The notes under the pieces: model-generated
The model's database searches: none
Told to the model about the DNA's origin: nothing
What the model saw: the letters and a program-made list of their open reading frames with translations, nothing else
Source: Brumimicrobium salinarum
GTDB lineage: Bacteria > Bacteroidota > Bacteroidia > Flavobacteriales_D > Crocinitomicaceae
Direction of reading: 5' to 3'
Assembly: GCF_002844555.1 (NCBI RefSeq)
Contig: NZ_PJNI01000023.1
Span: 1-39,198, forward strand
Length of the DNA stretch: 39,198 nt
Program-made: the position numbers and the translations under genes
Shown here: positions 8,664 through 17,012 of the stretch, in pieces
How the letters are laid out: each line of letters starts with the position of its first letter
How positions within the stretch are numbered: the stretch's first letter is position 1

Positions 8664-9256
8664 TATTTTCTTCTTTTTTGTTTTGGAAATCTCATTCTGT
8701 AATCAATATTTACTTGTCCCTTAGCAATATTGGTAAGCTTTTTATTCAATAATCGTTTTTTTAAAATCGATAAGTGGTCTGTAAATAGAATACCATCAAT
8801 ATGATCATATTCATGTTGAATGATGCGAGCAGCATAGCCGTCATACGTTTCTTCATGAAAGTTAAAATCTTCATCAAAATAGGTGATGGTAATTTTTTCT
8901 TTTCGATAAACGTCTTCGCGCACAGTAGGAATAGACAAGCATCCTTCTTCAAAAGCCCATTCCTCACCTTCTTCTTCAATTATTGGATTAATAAAAACTT
9001 TTTTAAAACCTTCTAAACCTTCGGCTTTTGGATCTGGTTCTCCTTCCGCCGCATCATCAGCAAATGGAGAAGCGTCAACAATAAACAATCTTATTGACTT
9101 GCCAATTTGTGGTGCTGCAAGACCTACACCTCGTGCATTATACATGGTTTCCCACATGTTTTCAATAAGTTGTTCAAGACCTTCGTAGTCTTTTTCTATC
9201 TCTTCTCCTTCTTGTTTTAATACTGGATCTCCGTATGCTACAATTGGTAATATCAT
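8663..9256 (-). CDS. def: Peptide deformylase
   Basis: The enzyme removes the formyl group from the N-terminal Met of new proteins in the cytosol, using a bound metal (Fe2+ in most). All three family motifs are intact: GVGLAAPQIG at residues 43-52, EEGCLSIP near 105 (metal-binding Cys) and QHEYDHIDG near 146 (two metal-binding His and the catalytic Glu). Between motifs I and II there is an acidic insert (DDAAEGEPDPKAEG) common in Bacteroidota deformylases. The length of 197 residues is normal. A promoter box lies at 9270-9277, and the stop overlaps the next gene by one base. Confidence 0.97.
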   Translation of the reverse strand: MILPIVAYGDPVLKQEGEEIEKDYEGLEQLIENMWETMYNARGVGLAAPQIGKSIRLFIVDASPFADDAAEGEPDPKAEGLEGFKKVFINPIIEEEGEEWAFEEGCLSIPTVREDVYRKEKITITYFDEDFNFHEETYDGYAARIIQHEYDHIDGILFTDHLSILKKRLLNKKLTNIAKGQVNIDYRMRFPKQKRRK

Positions 9257-9269
9257 AAAAACGTTTTTA

Positions 9270-9277
9270 CAAAAGTA
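9270..9277 (-). promoter_or_regulatory. Putative -7 box of def
   Basis: The minus strand reads TACTTTTG, a full TAnnTTTG match. It lies 14 bp before the def ATG, implying a very short 5' leader of under 10 bases. Confidence 0.45.
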
Positions 9278-9307
9278 ATCATTAGAAAGGATAAATTCTA
9301 GTTTCTT

Positions 9308-11599
9308 TTAACGAATAGAGCGTTCATTAAATATGATGTAACCAAAACTTAACTGCGCAGAAAACGGTTTAGTTTGGTTGGGAAAGAAATTTGTTGATAA
9401 GCGCAAAGGACCTATAGGAGAGTGGAAGATGATAGATGCGCCTGCCATTGGTATACCTTCTTTTAGTAGGTCTGAATACCCAAAATTATCATTGTTGTTT
9501 AATTTGATAATCTGTCTAAACGGTTGGAAAAAATACGGGTCGATTCTAAATTCAAGGAACTTACTGTAATTAAAGATTAAGTTTAATCCTCCGCCAATAT
9601 ATTGAGGTGCGCGATATTCCTCCATAAATAAAGTTCTACTATCTGGGAGTGGAGAAAACTCAGAAGTGGCAAGAACAGAAGCCGTATAGTTAGAGAATAG
9701 AGATTGTGAATTAAAGACGGCTTTTCCATAAATACCAATTTTGAAAAACGAATTCATTTTAAAATACTTTCTGCCTTCTAAAGCAAAGCTAATCCATCGA
9801 TGAAATTTTCTTAAATCATAATCGTTTGAAGAAGTATTTCCAGCTGTACTTTGCTCTTTACCTTGTACATATCTAAAACTAGCTTTTAACAAACTACCAC
9901 TCGAAGCCCATTGTTTTCTGTTTAGTGTATTTAATTCGTAATTCAACTTCGCTGTTTCACCTTTAAAATTGGTGATGTCGGCTGTATCACTTTCTGTAAA
10001 ATTTACAGATTGGTAGTACTGATCTTTATTTTCAAATTTCCGAATATCTATACTAATCCTTCCATTGTTTTTTGCGGGTATTGCTGCTTTAATACCGTAA
10101 TACATTTCGTTTTGTAAGAGATAAGAAGGTTTAATATCCTCAAAAAATGTAGAGGAACTTCTGAAGTAATCCCAGCGATTGAGGACAAAATAAGGGCTAA
10201 TCCGAATTGGAAGATATGTAGGTAAATCGAAGTTTAGTTTTGCTTTTGTTGAACCATAAAACTTTCCAAAATATGACTCAGCGTGCACCGAAGCTGCTCC
10301 TTTTCCAATATCCATATAGGAAAGGCCTATATATGCGGTGTTTACTGGACGTGAAGAAAAATGGCCTCCAACACTTAATGTAAGTGGTTTTTGTTTGGTT
10401 ACCTCTAAGTTTAATTGATGGGTAGAGTCACTTATTTTTTCTAAAGTTGGGTAGATATATTTTATTTGTGGTGTTGCATAAGCGCGGTAATATTTCTTTT
10501 GAAGCGCGTCATAGTTGAGTGGTGTAACTATAGAGTCTTTTATGAATTCTTTCTCTACGAAAGAAACATCGGTAGAGGAGAAAGAGGAAACTTCTAAACT
10601 TTTGACATTGATGGGTTCTATTTGTTCTCTAAATTTCTTTCTTTGATTACTTACTTCGTTTACACTAACTTTTTTATTAACGTGTAATTTGATGCTATCC
10701 AAATGTTTTAATGTTTCATCGTATCCCGATTGAATTGCTTCTTCTGCAGCATCAAATTCAAAAGTCCCAATACCAATTTTAGGTTCAATAATGATTCCGT
10801 AATTACAAGGTAATTCAAAGTTTGTTTTTTGAACAAACATGGTGGTAATTTGACTGATTATGTCATCTTCGGATGGTGGAGCAGCGTTTAAAGATACGTT
10901 ACTTCCAATTATGTAATCAACAGGAAATTCTTCGTAAAGAACATCGGCAGGAAAGTTATTATATAAGCCGCCATCAAAAAAGAGTTTCCCATCAATCCGA
11001 ATAGGATTAACATAAAAAGGATAAGTCATAGATGCCCTAACGGCTGCATTAAGGTTTCCTTTGCTAAATATAACACTTTCTTTTTGGTATATATCGGCAG
11101 CCACACATCGAAAAGGAATAAATAAAGAATCGAAATCATTTTCTACACTAGCACCTGTATGGCCAATCAGGTGCAATGTTTCAAAATCTAAATAGGCAGG
11201 CGTAAGAAAATTTGTAGGTAACGATTTTTTAAAAACACTATCCTGGGCAAAATTAAAATTCAGCATCGATGCGTCTTCATCTTTTTCTCTCAGTAAAAAC
11301 CTTTCTTCTTTAGTTACAGCGCCTGAAGTCATTTTATCAAAATGGTCTGAAAGAATATATGCTTCAATCTCTTCTGGAGAATAACCTGATGCATATAACG
11401 CACCTATTAATGCTCCAGCGCTTGTGCCAGCAATATACTCTATAGGAATTTGTGCTTCTTCTAATGCTTTTAACACACCAATATGCGCCAATCCTGTTGC
11501 ACCACCGCCACTTAATACCACACCTACTCGCTGTGCTACTGTGTTTTTTGTGCAAAAGATTGAAAAAACAAATAAAAAAAGTATAATCTTGTGTTTCAA
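9308..11599 (-). CDS. Patatin-like phospholipase fused to an outer-membrane beta-barrel
   Basis: The product is a predicted lipid hydrolase secreted to, or displayed on, the outer membrane. Residues 1-22 are a signal peptide; the start is TTG at 11599 (MKHKIILFLFVF...), as no in-frame ATG fits. The patatin domain (about 23-330) has the oxyanion loop SGGGATGLAHIG, nucleophile Ser60 in GTSAG and the catalytic Asp in FFDGGLYNNFP. A POTRA-like segment follows near 350-410, then an aromatic-rich barrel to the C-terminus (surface-antigen/BamA type). This order equals PlpD-like type Vd autotransporters and is widespread in Bacteroidota. The gene is divergent from the TRIC-like gene with only 64 bp between. 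Confidence 0.92.
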   Translation of the reverse strand: MKHKIILFLFVFSIFCTKNTVAQRVGVVLSGGGATGLAHIGVLKALEEAQIPIEYIAGTSAGALIGALYASGYSPEEIEAYILSDHFDKMTSGAVTKEERFLLREKDEDASMLNFNFAQDSVFKKSLPTNFLTPAYLDFETLHLIGHTGASVENDFDSLFIPFRCVAADIYQKESVIFSKGNLNAAVRASMTYPFYVNPIRIDGKLFFDGGLYNNFPADVLYEEFPVDYIIGSNVSLNAAPPSEDDIISQITTMFVQKTNFELPCNYGIIIEPKIGIGTFEFDAAEEAIQSGYDETLKHLDSIKLHVNKKVSVNEVSNQRKKFREQIEPINVKSLEVSSFSSTDVSFVEKEFIKDSIVTPLNYDALQKKYYRAYATPQIKYIYPTLEKISDSTHQLNLEVTKQKPLTLSVGGHFSSRPVNTAYIGLSYMDIGKGAASVHAESYFGKFYGSTKAKLNFDLPTYLPIRISPYFVLNRWDYFRSSSTFFEDIKPSYLLQNEMYYGIKAAIPAKNNGRISIDIRKFENKDQYYQSVNFTESDTADITNFKGETAKLNYELNTLNRKQWASSGSLLKASFRYVQGKEQSTAGNTSSNDYDLRKFHRWISFALEGRKYFKMNSFFKIGIYGKAVFNSQSLFSNYTASVLATSEFSPLPDSRTLFMEEYRAPQYIGGGLNLIFNYSKFLEFRIDPYFFQPFRQIIKLNNNDNFGYSDLLKEGIPMAGASIIFHSPIGPLRLSTNFFPNQTKPFSAQLSFGYIIFNERSIR

Positions 11600-11625
11600 G
11601 CTCTATTTAAATGAGTTAATTTGTA

Positions 11626-11633
11626 CAAAAATA
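11626..11633 (-). promoter_or_regulatory. Putative -7 box of the patatin-barrel gene in a divergent promoter region
   Basis: The minus strand reads TATTTTTG (TAnnTTTG), 27 bp before the TTG start. It overlaps the perfect 10-bp palindrome TTTGTACAAA at 11620-11629, which sits midway between two divergent genes and could serve both directions. Confidence 0.4.
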
Positions 11634-11663
11634 GAAGATTTTACCGTTATAGAAAATTTATAA

Positions 11664-12269
11664 ATGCTGGAGGCTTTAGATTATATTGGTTTGGTTGCAT
11701 TTGCCATTAGTGGTGTGCTTAGTGCGGCAAATAGAAATTTAGATATTTTGGGTGGATATATTATCGCTTTTATTACTGCCTTGGGGGGTGGTACCATAAG
11801 AGATTTGTTGCTTAACGTTGATGTGGCCTGGATGACCTCTTTTTATCAAATTCTTGTGGTTATTGGAGGTGCTTCTTTTGCAATTCTTTTTCGTGGTAGA
11901 TTACGGTATTGGCGACGAACACTATCCATTTTTGATACCATAGGAATTTCTGTCTTTACCATTATTGGAGTTCAAAAAGGACTTGCACATGATCAAATTC
12001 CTTTGATAGCCGTTTTTTTAGGAATGATTACCGCAACTTTTGGAGGACTACTCAGAGATGTTTTGTGTAACGAAATACCTTTGATATTTAAAGATGAAAT
12101 TTATGCAATTCCCTGTTTAATTGGTGGTTCTTTTTATCTTGCGGGAGATTATTTAGGTATTGAAAATACATCTTGGTTTCTTTGGGTTAGTATACTAATA
12201 ATCATTATACTAAGAACATTAGCAGTCATTTTTTCATGGAAACTACCGCTAATTAAACAATTTAAATAA
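11664..12269 (+). CDS. TRIC-type (UPF0126) cation channel family protein
   Basis: This is an inner-membrane protein of the prokaryotic TRIC family (YadS/YicG-like). The 201 residues hold about seven hydrophobic helices arranged as two homologous halves, each with the diagnostic Gly-rich RD motif: ALGGGTIRDLL near residue 43 and ATFGGLLRDVL near 127. The family forms trimers conducting K+ or other small cations; the physiological substrate here is not visible. The ATG is 5 bp upstream-coupled to the next gene (stop at 12269, next ATG at 12275), suggesting a two-gene unit with the THUMP methyltransferase. Confidence 0.92.
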   Translation: MLEALDYIGLVAFAISGVLSAANRNLDILGGYIIAFITALGGGTIRDLLLNVDVAWMTSFYQILVVIGGASFAILFRGRLRYWRRTLSIFDTIGISVFTIIGVQKGLAHDQIPLIAVFLGMITATFGGLLRDVLCNEIPLIFKDEIYAIPCLIGGSFYLAGDYLGIENTSWFLWVSILIIIILRTLAVIFSWKLPLIKQFK

Positions 12270-12274
12270 ATAAA

Positions 12275-14007
12275 ATGAAAGATTTAACAATAACGGTAAA
12301 AACACTTTACGGTTTTGAAACATTGCTGAAAGATGAATTAGCAGAATTGGGATATTCCAATGTTGAGTCACTTAATCGAGCTGTTCAGCTTCAAGGATCG
12401 TGGGAAGATGTGTACCGCCTAAATTACCGCTGTCGTTTGGCTATTTCTGTTTTGGTCAAAGTGAAATCTTTTACCATTCACAAAGAAGAAGATTTATACA
12501 AACAAGCAAAAAAATTGATTGGACTTCTTATTTTGATATCGATAAAACTTTTGCCGTGAAAGGTGCTGTTTTCTCTACACTATTTAGCCATACTCAATAT
12601 CCTTTTTTAGTGGTTAAAGATGCAATTGCAGATGTTTTTAGAGATAAATGTGATGATAAGCGTCCAGATGTGAACCTCAAAGCACCACAAGTGATGTTTG
12701 ATGTGTATATCAAAGAAAAGTCTGTGGTTATTTCATTAAATACTAGCGGTGTTCCTTTGTTTCAAAGAGGGTACAGACAAGAGGTTGGTGAAGCACCAAT
12801 GAATGAGGTTTTAGCTGCTGGAATTTTACGCCTTTCTGGTTGGGATAAGAAGTCAACCTTAATTGATCCAATGTGTGGTTCTGGTACCATTGCAATTGAA
12901 GCTGCATTATGGGCTGCTGATATTCCTGCAATGATTGAACGTAATCATTTCGCTTTTAAAAACTTTAAGTCTTTTGACGCTGATGCATGGGAGAAGGTAC
13001 GTCAAGAGGGTAACCATAGACCTGTAAAGTTAGATTTTGATATTATCGGTTCTGACATTGATGGAGAAATGGTTCAAAAGGCAAAAAGAAATAGTCGTGT
13101 TGCTCCAATCGGGAATATGATTAAATGGGAAATCAAAGATGCTTTAGATTGGGAGGCGCCAGATGATAAAGGTGTCCTCATTTGCAATCCGCCGTATGGA
13201 GAACGAATGGGAGAGGAGGTTCAAGAGCTTTATACAGGGCTCGGAGATGTTTTTAAGCAGAAATTCTTGGGCTATGACTGTTGGGTTGTTTCTTCAAATA
13301 TTGATGCCTTGAAAAACTTAGGATTAAAACCTAATCAAAAAGTTAAAGTATATAACGGAAGTTTAGAATGTAGTTTAAGACAGTTTAAAATTTTTGCAGG
13401 AACGAAGAAGTACGATAATTCTGCAGCGGACAAAGAAAACCTTCCTGATAAACCTAGAGGTGTTCGCCGAAACAAAAGAGTGGAAGAAACACCTGAATCA
13501 GTAAAACCTGAAGTGGAGACGCAGGAGGAAACACAAAAAGAATCTGTTTCAACTGAAAAGGAGTATACGCCAAGAAGAAAAACGGTGGAAACTCCCGCGG
13601 ACAAAACGTCAAGAAAAAGTGCTGCGTCGAAGTATGGTAGTTCTCAATCAGCATATTTGTCAACAGACAGAAACAAGGATAAAACAGATGCAACTGAAAA
13701 GAATATTGATGCCTCAGCAACTGCTTCTTCATCTGAAAATACAGCAAAAAAACCTGATAAACCAAAATTAGGTGCATCCAAATATGGACAAAAACCAAAG
13801 TTTTTAAGTAAATATAAAACGATTTCAGAAAACACCTCTGAAGAAAATAAAAAGGATAATGCTAAAGACGAGGATAGATCGGAAAAGCGACATGACAAAT
13901 CCAATAAAGTTGAAGGTCAGGAGGTTAAAAAGCCTATCGATGATACAGATGTATTATCATTAAAAGATAAAATTGAACAGATGAAAAGAAGTCGAAAGGA
14001 AGATTAA
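12275..14007 (+). CDS. THUMP-domain SAM-dependent RNA methyltransferase (RlmL N-half type), interrupted by a -1 frameshift
   Basis: The enzyme is expected to methylate a guanine N2 of 23S rRNA (the RlmL half of E. coli RlmKL). The first frame, from ATG 12275, gives the N-terminal ferredoxin-like and THUMP start (TVKTLYGFETLLKDELAELG) and ends at 12559. The rest of THUMP, the UPF0020 methyltransferase domain (DPMCGSGTIAIEAAL; catalytic NPPYGERMG) and a stop at 14007 lie in the -1 frame. The frames meet at seven A, 12508-12514: reading back one base gives QAKKIDWTSYFDIDKTFAV, the family sequence. After about residue 370 comes a 170-residue Lys/Glu/Ser-rich tail with two ASKYG motifs, probably disordered and RNA-binding. 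Either one A is missing from the sequence, the gene is newly dead, or it is expressed by slippage. Confidence 0.88.
12508..12514 (+). other. A AAA AAA heptamer at the frameshift point of the THUMP methyltransferase
   Basis: In the zero frame the run is read gcA AAA AAA ttg, the phase of a -1 slippery heptamer. A one-base backward slip, or one extra A, joins both halves of the gene. The same GCA AAA AAA phase occurs at 13746-13752 in the same gene and must be read there without a shift, which speaks against the heptamer alone being enough. Confidence 0.6.
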
Positions 14008-14013
14008 TCATAA

Positions 14014-14062
14014 TACTCCCTTTGAAACTCCTTTTTTATAGGGGTGAATTTCGAAGGGAGTA
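14014..14062. terminator. Bidirectional stem-loop between convergent genes
   Basis: TACTCCCTTTGAAA at 14014-14027 pairs with TTTCGAAGGGAGTA at 14049-14062, fourteen pairs with one G-T, and an inner CTCC/GGGG can extend it. It lies just after the methyltransferase stop and before the end of a minus-strand gene. There is no long T-run, so it may end transcription weakly or only protect 3' ends. Confidence 0.55.
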
Positions 14063-14126
14063 CTCCTAAGTTAATGTTATCTAATACGTAAGAGCTTTGC
14101 TATTAATTAAATGTACAATAACTTGA

Positions 14127-14858
14127 TTATACTTTGTAATTGATTTCCTTCGATAGTTTTAATGGCTCAGGTTCTTCTTTTGGTGTATAACCAAATAAAC
14201 GCATGAATTTTATGGCCATTGCTACACGATAAGGAACATCATCATCCCAAGTTTCATCATCTTCGTGACGTGTAATCTTGGCTAATACTTCGTCTGCACT
14301 AATGTTAAGTAGATTGTAATCAAATTTCTTAAGGCCTTCAATTTTGTCATTATCGATCATGTATTGCAACAAGCCTTTTAGGTGTTCAGGTACAATTACA
14401 TCTTTAAATTCATAAAGTTCGCCGTTATTATAGTTAATTGCTGGGTAGATATAGAGTTTTGCATTTCTTCCAAAACCTTTACCAAAAGCCTCTAATAATC
14501 CACCGTTCAAATGTGTATAATATTTCTCATCGAAAATATTGTGAATATTATAAATTCCTAAAATAACTCCCATTTTGTATCCTTTTGATATCTCACTAAG
14601 GTAGTCTACCATTTCGTAATACCTTAGGTAGTTGGAAATCATTACGGTGTGACCAAGTGCGCCTAGTAACTCTGCACGGTCAACAAAGTCTTTATCAGAA
14701 ATTTGTCCTCCAGAAGTAAGGTCTTGAAGTGTTAACTCAAATATTTCACGAACATTTTCTTTCTTGACCTCTTCATCTGCCGAGAATTGTTCTCGTGCAC
14801 TGCGTAGCATATCAATGTTAACCTTAGTTACGGGTCTAAAACGTCCACGCATCAACAA
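14127..14858 (-). CDS. C-terminal half of a split conserved Bacteroidota protein of unknown function
   Basis: This 243-residue stretch has only a TTG as possible start (14858) and is better read as the second half of the neighbouring gene. Shifting back one base at the seven-A run 14863-14869 turns ...NLYKK-ISC-stop into ...NLYKK-NILLMRGRFRPVTKVNIDM, a seamless join. The half is helical and acidic, with GALGHTVMISNYLRYYEM and GIYNIHNIFDEKYYTHLNGG as recognisable blocks. Joined, the protein would have about 487 residues. As I recall, homologues are labelled nicotinate-nucleotide adenylyltransferase or TonB-dependent receptor in databases, but no HxGH nucleotidyltransferase motif or barrel is visible, so I assign no function. 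Confidence 0.8.
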   Translation of the reverse strand: MLMRGRFRPVTKVNIDMLRSAREQFSADEEVKKENVREIFELTLQDLTSGGQISDKDFVDRAELLGALGHTVMISNYLRYYEMVDYLSEISKGYKMGVILGIYNIHNIFDEKYYTHLNGGLLEAFGKGFGRNAKLYIYPAINYNNGELYEFKDVIVPEHLKGLLQYMIDNDKIEGLKKFDYNLLNISADEVLAKITRHEDDETWDDDVPYRVAMAIKFMRLFGYTPKEEPEPLKLSKEINYKV

Positions 14859-15589
14859 GATATTTTTTTGTAAAGATTACTAGCAGGTTGTAGTACACGG
14901 CCCGTTTGATCGAACATAGTAGCTTCAGTAATGCCACGCTTCACTAAGTTTAATGCAAGAATTCGATTGTCTATTTGTTCAAAATCTGGCCCCTCAACAT
15001 TCAACATGTCAATCTCTATTCTGTCTTTGGGTAAGTGATGTACTAAACTATTGATAAAGTAATCCATTTCACCAGTAGCGTGGAAATAAGCTGCATGAAT
15101 AAGGTTCACACCTAAGATGCCTAACGCTTCTTGTTGCGCCCTATTGTTTTGATCATGCATTTTTACGTGCAGGATAATGTTATTTGGTTTTGTATTTGGT
15201 TTTATCTGGAATTTCAATCCAACCCATCCTTGTCCCTGATTGGTTTTGTGATAGTTTAAAGATTCTACTGTATTGCAAAATGCAAAAAATCGGGTATGTT
15301 CTTTTCTTTCAGATAAACTTGATGTTACCGTTTCAAATTCATGTTTTAACATGGTTTGAAGCCGTTCTTCACAAACGTAACGTTTAGCTTTTCCATAAAT
15401 ACTATCCGAAACCTTCATGTCGTAGGCAGAATGAGAGAATGCTATCGTTCCTGAGCTTCCACCTGCTCTAAAAAAATTGGCGACAACTTCTTGTCCTGCG
15501 CCAATTTCGGAAAATGAACCGTAAATGTCGGCTTTAAGATTAATTTTTAATGCTTTTTCTTCTGCTGAGAGTCTTCTGCGGTCTTCCAT
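14852..15589 (-). CDS. N-terminal half of a split conserved Bacteroidota protein of unknown function
   Basis: From ATG 15589 the frame gives 245 residues and stops at 14852 directly after a seven-A run. Conserved-looking blocks are ADIYGSFSEIGAGQEVVANFF, AGGSSGTIAFSHSAYDM and GVNLIHAAYFHATGEMDYFI. There is no signal peptide or membrane segment, so the protein is cytosolic. The overlap with the downstream frame and the match of joined sequence across the junction show that both parts belong to one gene of about 487 codons. A weak -7-like box (TTTATTTG on the minus strand, 15608-15615) precedes the start. The interruption is either a sequence error, a recent mutation or a slippage site. Confidence 0.82.
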   Translation of the reverse strand: MEDRRRLSAEEKALKINLKADIYGSFSEIGAGQEVVANFFRAGGSSGTIAFSHSAYDMKVSDSIYGKAKRYVCEERLQTMLKHEFETVTSSLSERKEHTRFFAFCNTVESLNYHKTNQGQGWVGLKFQIKPNTKPNNIILHVKMHDQNNRAQQEALGILGVNLIHAAYFHATGEMDYFINSLVHHLPKDRIEIDMLNVEGPDFEQIDNRILALNLVKRGITEATMFDQTGRVLQPASNLYKKISC

Positions 15590-15929
15590 GAATATTTGTA
15601 ATTATAGCAAATAAACTAAAAATAAGCCGCATTTCATAGTCTTATCCCAGATTATTAACTCCTTTGGCCGTTGAGCTCGCAGGCTCGCTTCATACGTTAA
15701 ATCTTAAATCTATTCTAGGCACAAGACCTAAAGTAATATATGTATATTTCGCGGGGTTTGTAACGACGAATAAATCAAAATCTTACAAATACACAAGTAC
15801 CCAAAATTGTGGTTTTCAAACTTTACAGGAAACACGGTTAAGGCGTTGGTTGGCAGACGATTTTGTCTTTAAAGGTTAAGGTTGGTGAATCATTCGGGTT
15901 ATAATGAAAAAGCAAGGGAAAGAATATAA
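15590..15929. other. 340-bp intergenic region without a convincing gene
   Basis: It lies between the start of the split gene (minus strand) and the end of the di-haem oxidase gene (minus strand). A 71-codon open frame exists on the plus strand at 15664-15879 but has no start context and no coding character. One GC-rich patch (gagctcgcaggctcgcttc, near 15672) stands out from AT-rich surroundings. The stretch next to 15590 must hold the promoter of the split gene. I see no RNA gene. Confidence 0.5.
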
Positions 15930-17009
15930 CTAATTATTGTTCGGGTTTTTAAAGTCAGGATTGTTTAAGAATTGTTCATCCGTGAATGTTTTTAAAAATG
16001 CACGTAACAATTGATGTTCTTGCATGTCTAATTGAACTCCTCCTTGGTGTGAAAACTCCATCATTGGGTCTATAGTTGAACTTTCCGTTACCTCAAATGA
16101 ATAGTGATTAATCACCTCGTCTAGTGTTGCAAACCGCCCATCGTGCATGTATGGCGCAGAGTATTCAATATTTCTGAGGGTAGGAACTTTAAATTTTCCT
16201 TTGTCGTTGGCATTCCCGGTAACAATCATTCTGCCTATGTCTGGAAACTCATCGTCTAAACCATTGTTGGAAAACAAGCCAGGTATTTCTATAAGCGGAC
16301 CATCATGACAGTGCAAACAATCCCCACCTGTTAAACTGAAAAACAAATCCATACCCGCCCATTCTTCATTGGTTATTTCGTTAAAAAGATTTTGTTCAAA
16401 TGCATTTAAAGGTAAGCTGTTGCGGTATTTGTACATTACATCGTATTTGGCCTGACCAGAGATGAGTGTTCTTAAAAACTGTGCAATTGCTTTAGATACA
16501 TGGGTTGAGTCAATTTCTGTAACTTCAAAAACCCTATAGAATTCATTCTGATAATGGTCTACTTCTTGAATCTTTTGAATAGTTACATCCCAACTTTGAT
16601 CCATCTCCACTGGGTCAACAACAGGGTGGAAAATCTGCTCCTCAAGCGTTTCTGCCCGACCATCCCAAAAGAATGCACTTTGCCATCCTAAGTTAACAAG
16701 TGCCATAGATTGACGTACACCTATTTGTCCATCTACACCAATTGAGAATTGATTTGGATCAGAGAAATTGTGTTCTTGATGGTGACATGATGCACACGAA
16801 ATGGAATTGTCTCTACTTAATCTTTTGTCATAAAATAATTGTCTACCAAGTTCCACTCCTTCAACTGTCATTGGATTATCCTCCGGGATCGGCATTGCGG
16901 GGAAATGACTTGGTATTTCCAATTCATAGGGTGTAACCGACATATTTACCTTATCTTTTTTACAAGAAAAAAATGCGATTAATAAGAAAATGTAGATCCA
17001 ATATTTCAT
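15930..17009 (-). CDS. Di-haem cytochrome c peroxidase/MauG-family lipoprotein, MbnH-like by context
   Basis: The product is a periplasmic, probably lipid-anchored di-haem enzyme. A lipobox places Cys16 after FFS. Two c-type haem sites are present: CASCH at 72-76, early in the protein, and CLHCH near 232. FFWDGRAETLEEQ and APYMHDGRFATLDEVI are standard CCP/MauG motifs. True peroxidases reduce H2O2; MauG and MbnH instead oxidise protein side chains. The gene directly follows, by 3 bp, one for an MbnP-family protein, which argues for an MbnH-like role: oxidising a Trp of the partner to kynurenine for copper binding. That step is inference from the MbnP/MbnH pair of methanotrophs. Confidence 0.93.
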   Translation of the reverse strand: MKYWIYIFLLIAFFSCKKDKVNMSVTPYELEIPSHFPAMPIPEDNPMTVEGVELGRQLFYDKRLSRDNSISCASCHHQEHNFSDPNQFSIGVDGQIGVRQSMALVNLGWQSAFFWDGRAETLEEQIFHPVVDPVEMDQSWDVTIQKIQEVDHYQNEFYRVFEVTEIDSTHVSKAIAQFLRTLISGQAKYDVMYKYRNSLPLNAFEQNLFNEITNEEWAGMDLFFSLTGGDCLHCHDGPLIEIPGLFSNNGLDDEFPDIGRMIVTGNANDKGKFKVPTLRNIEYSAPYMHDGRFATLDEVINHYSFEVTESSTIDPMMEFSHQGGVQLDMQEHQLLRAFLKTFTDEQFLNNPDFKNPNNN

Positions 17010-17012
17010 TTG

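Noticed and set aside
12275-12559. A separate short gene of 94 residues
   Set aside because: It is the THUMP N-terminus of the methyltransferase gene; the sequence after the A-run in this frame has no family resemblance.
15664-15879. Plus-strand open frame of 71 codons in the 340-bp intergenic region
   Set aside because: No promoter or start context, no recognisable motif, and composition typical of non-coding DNA.
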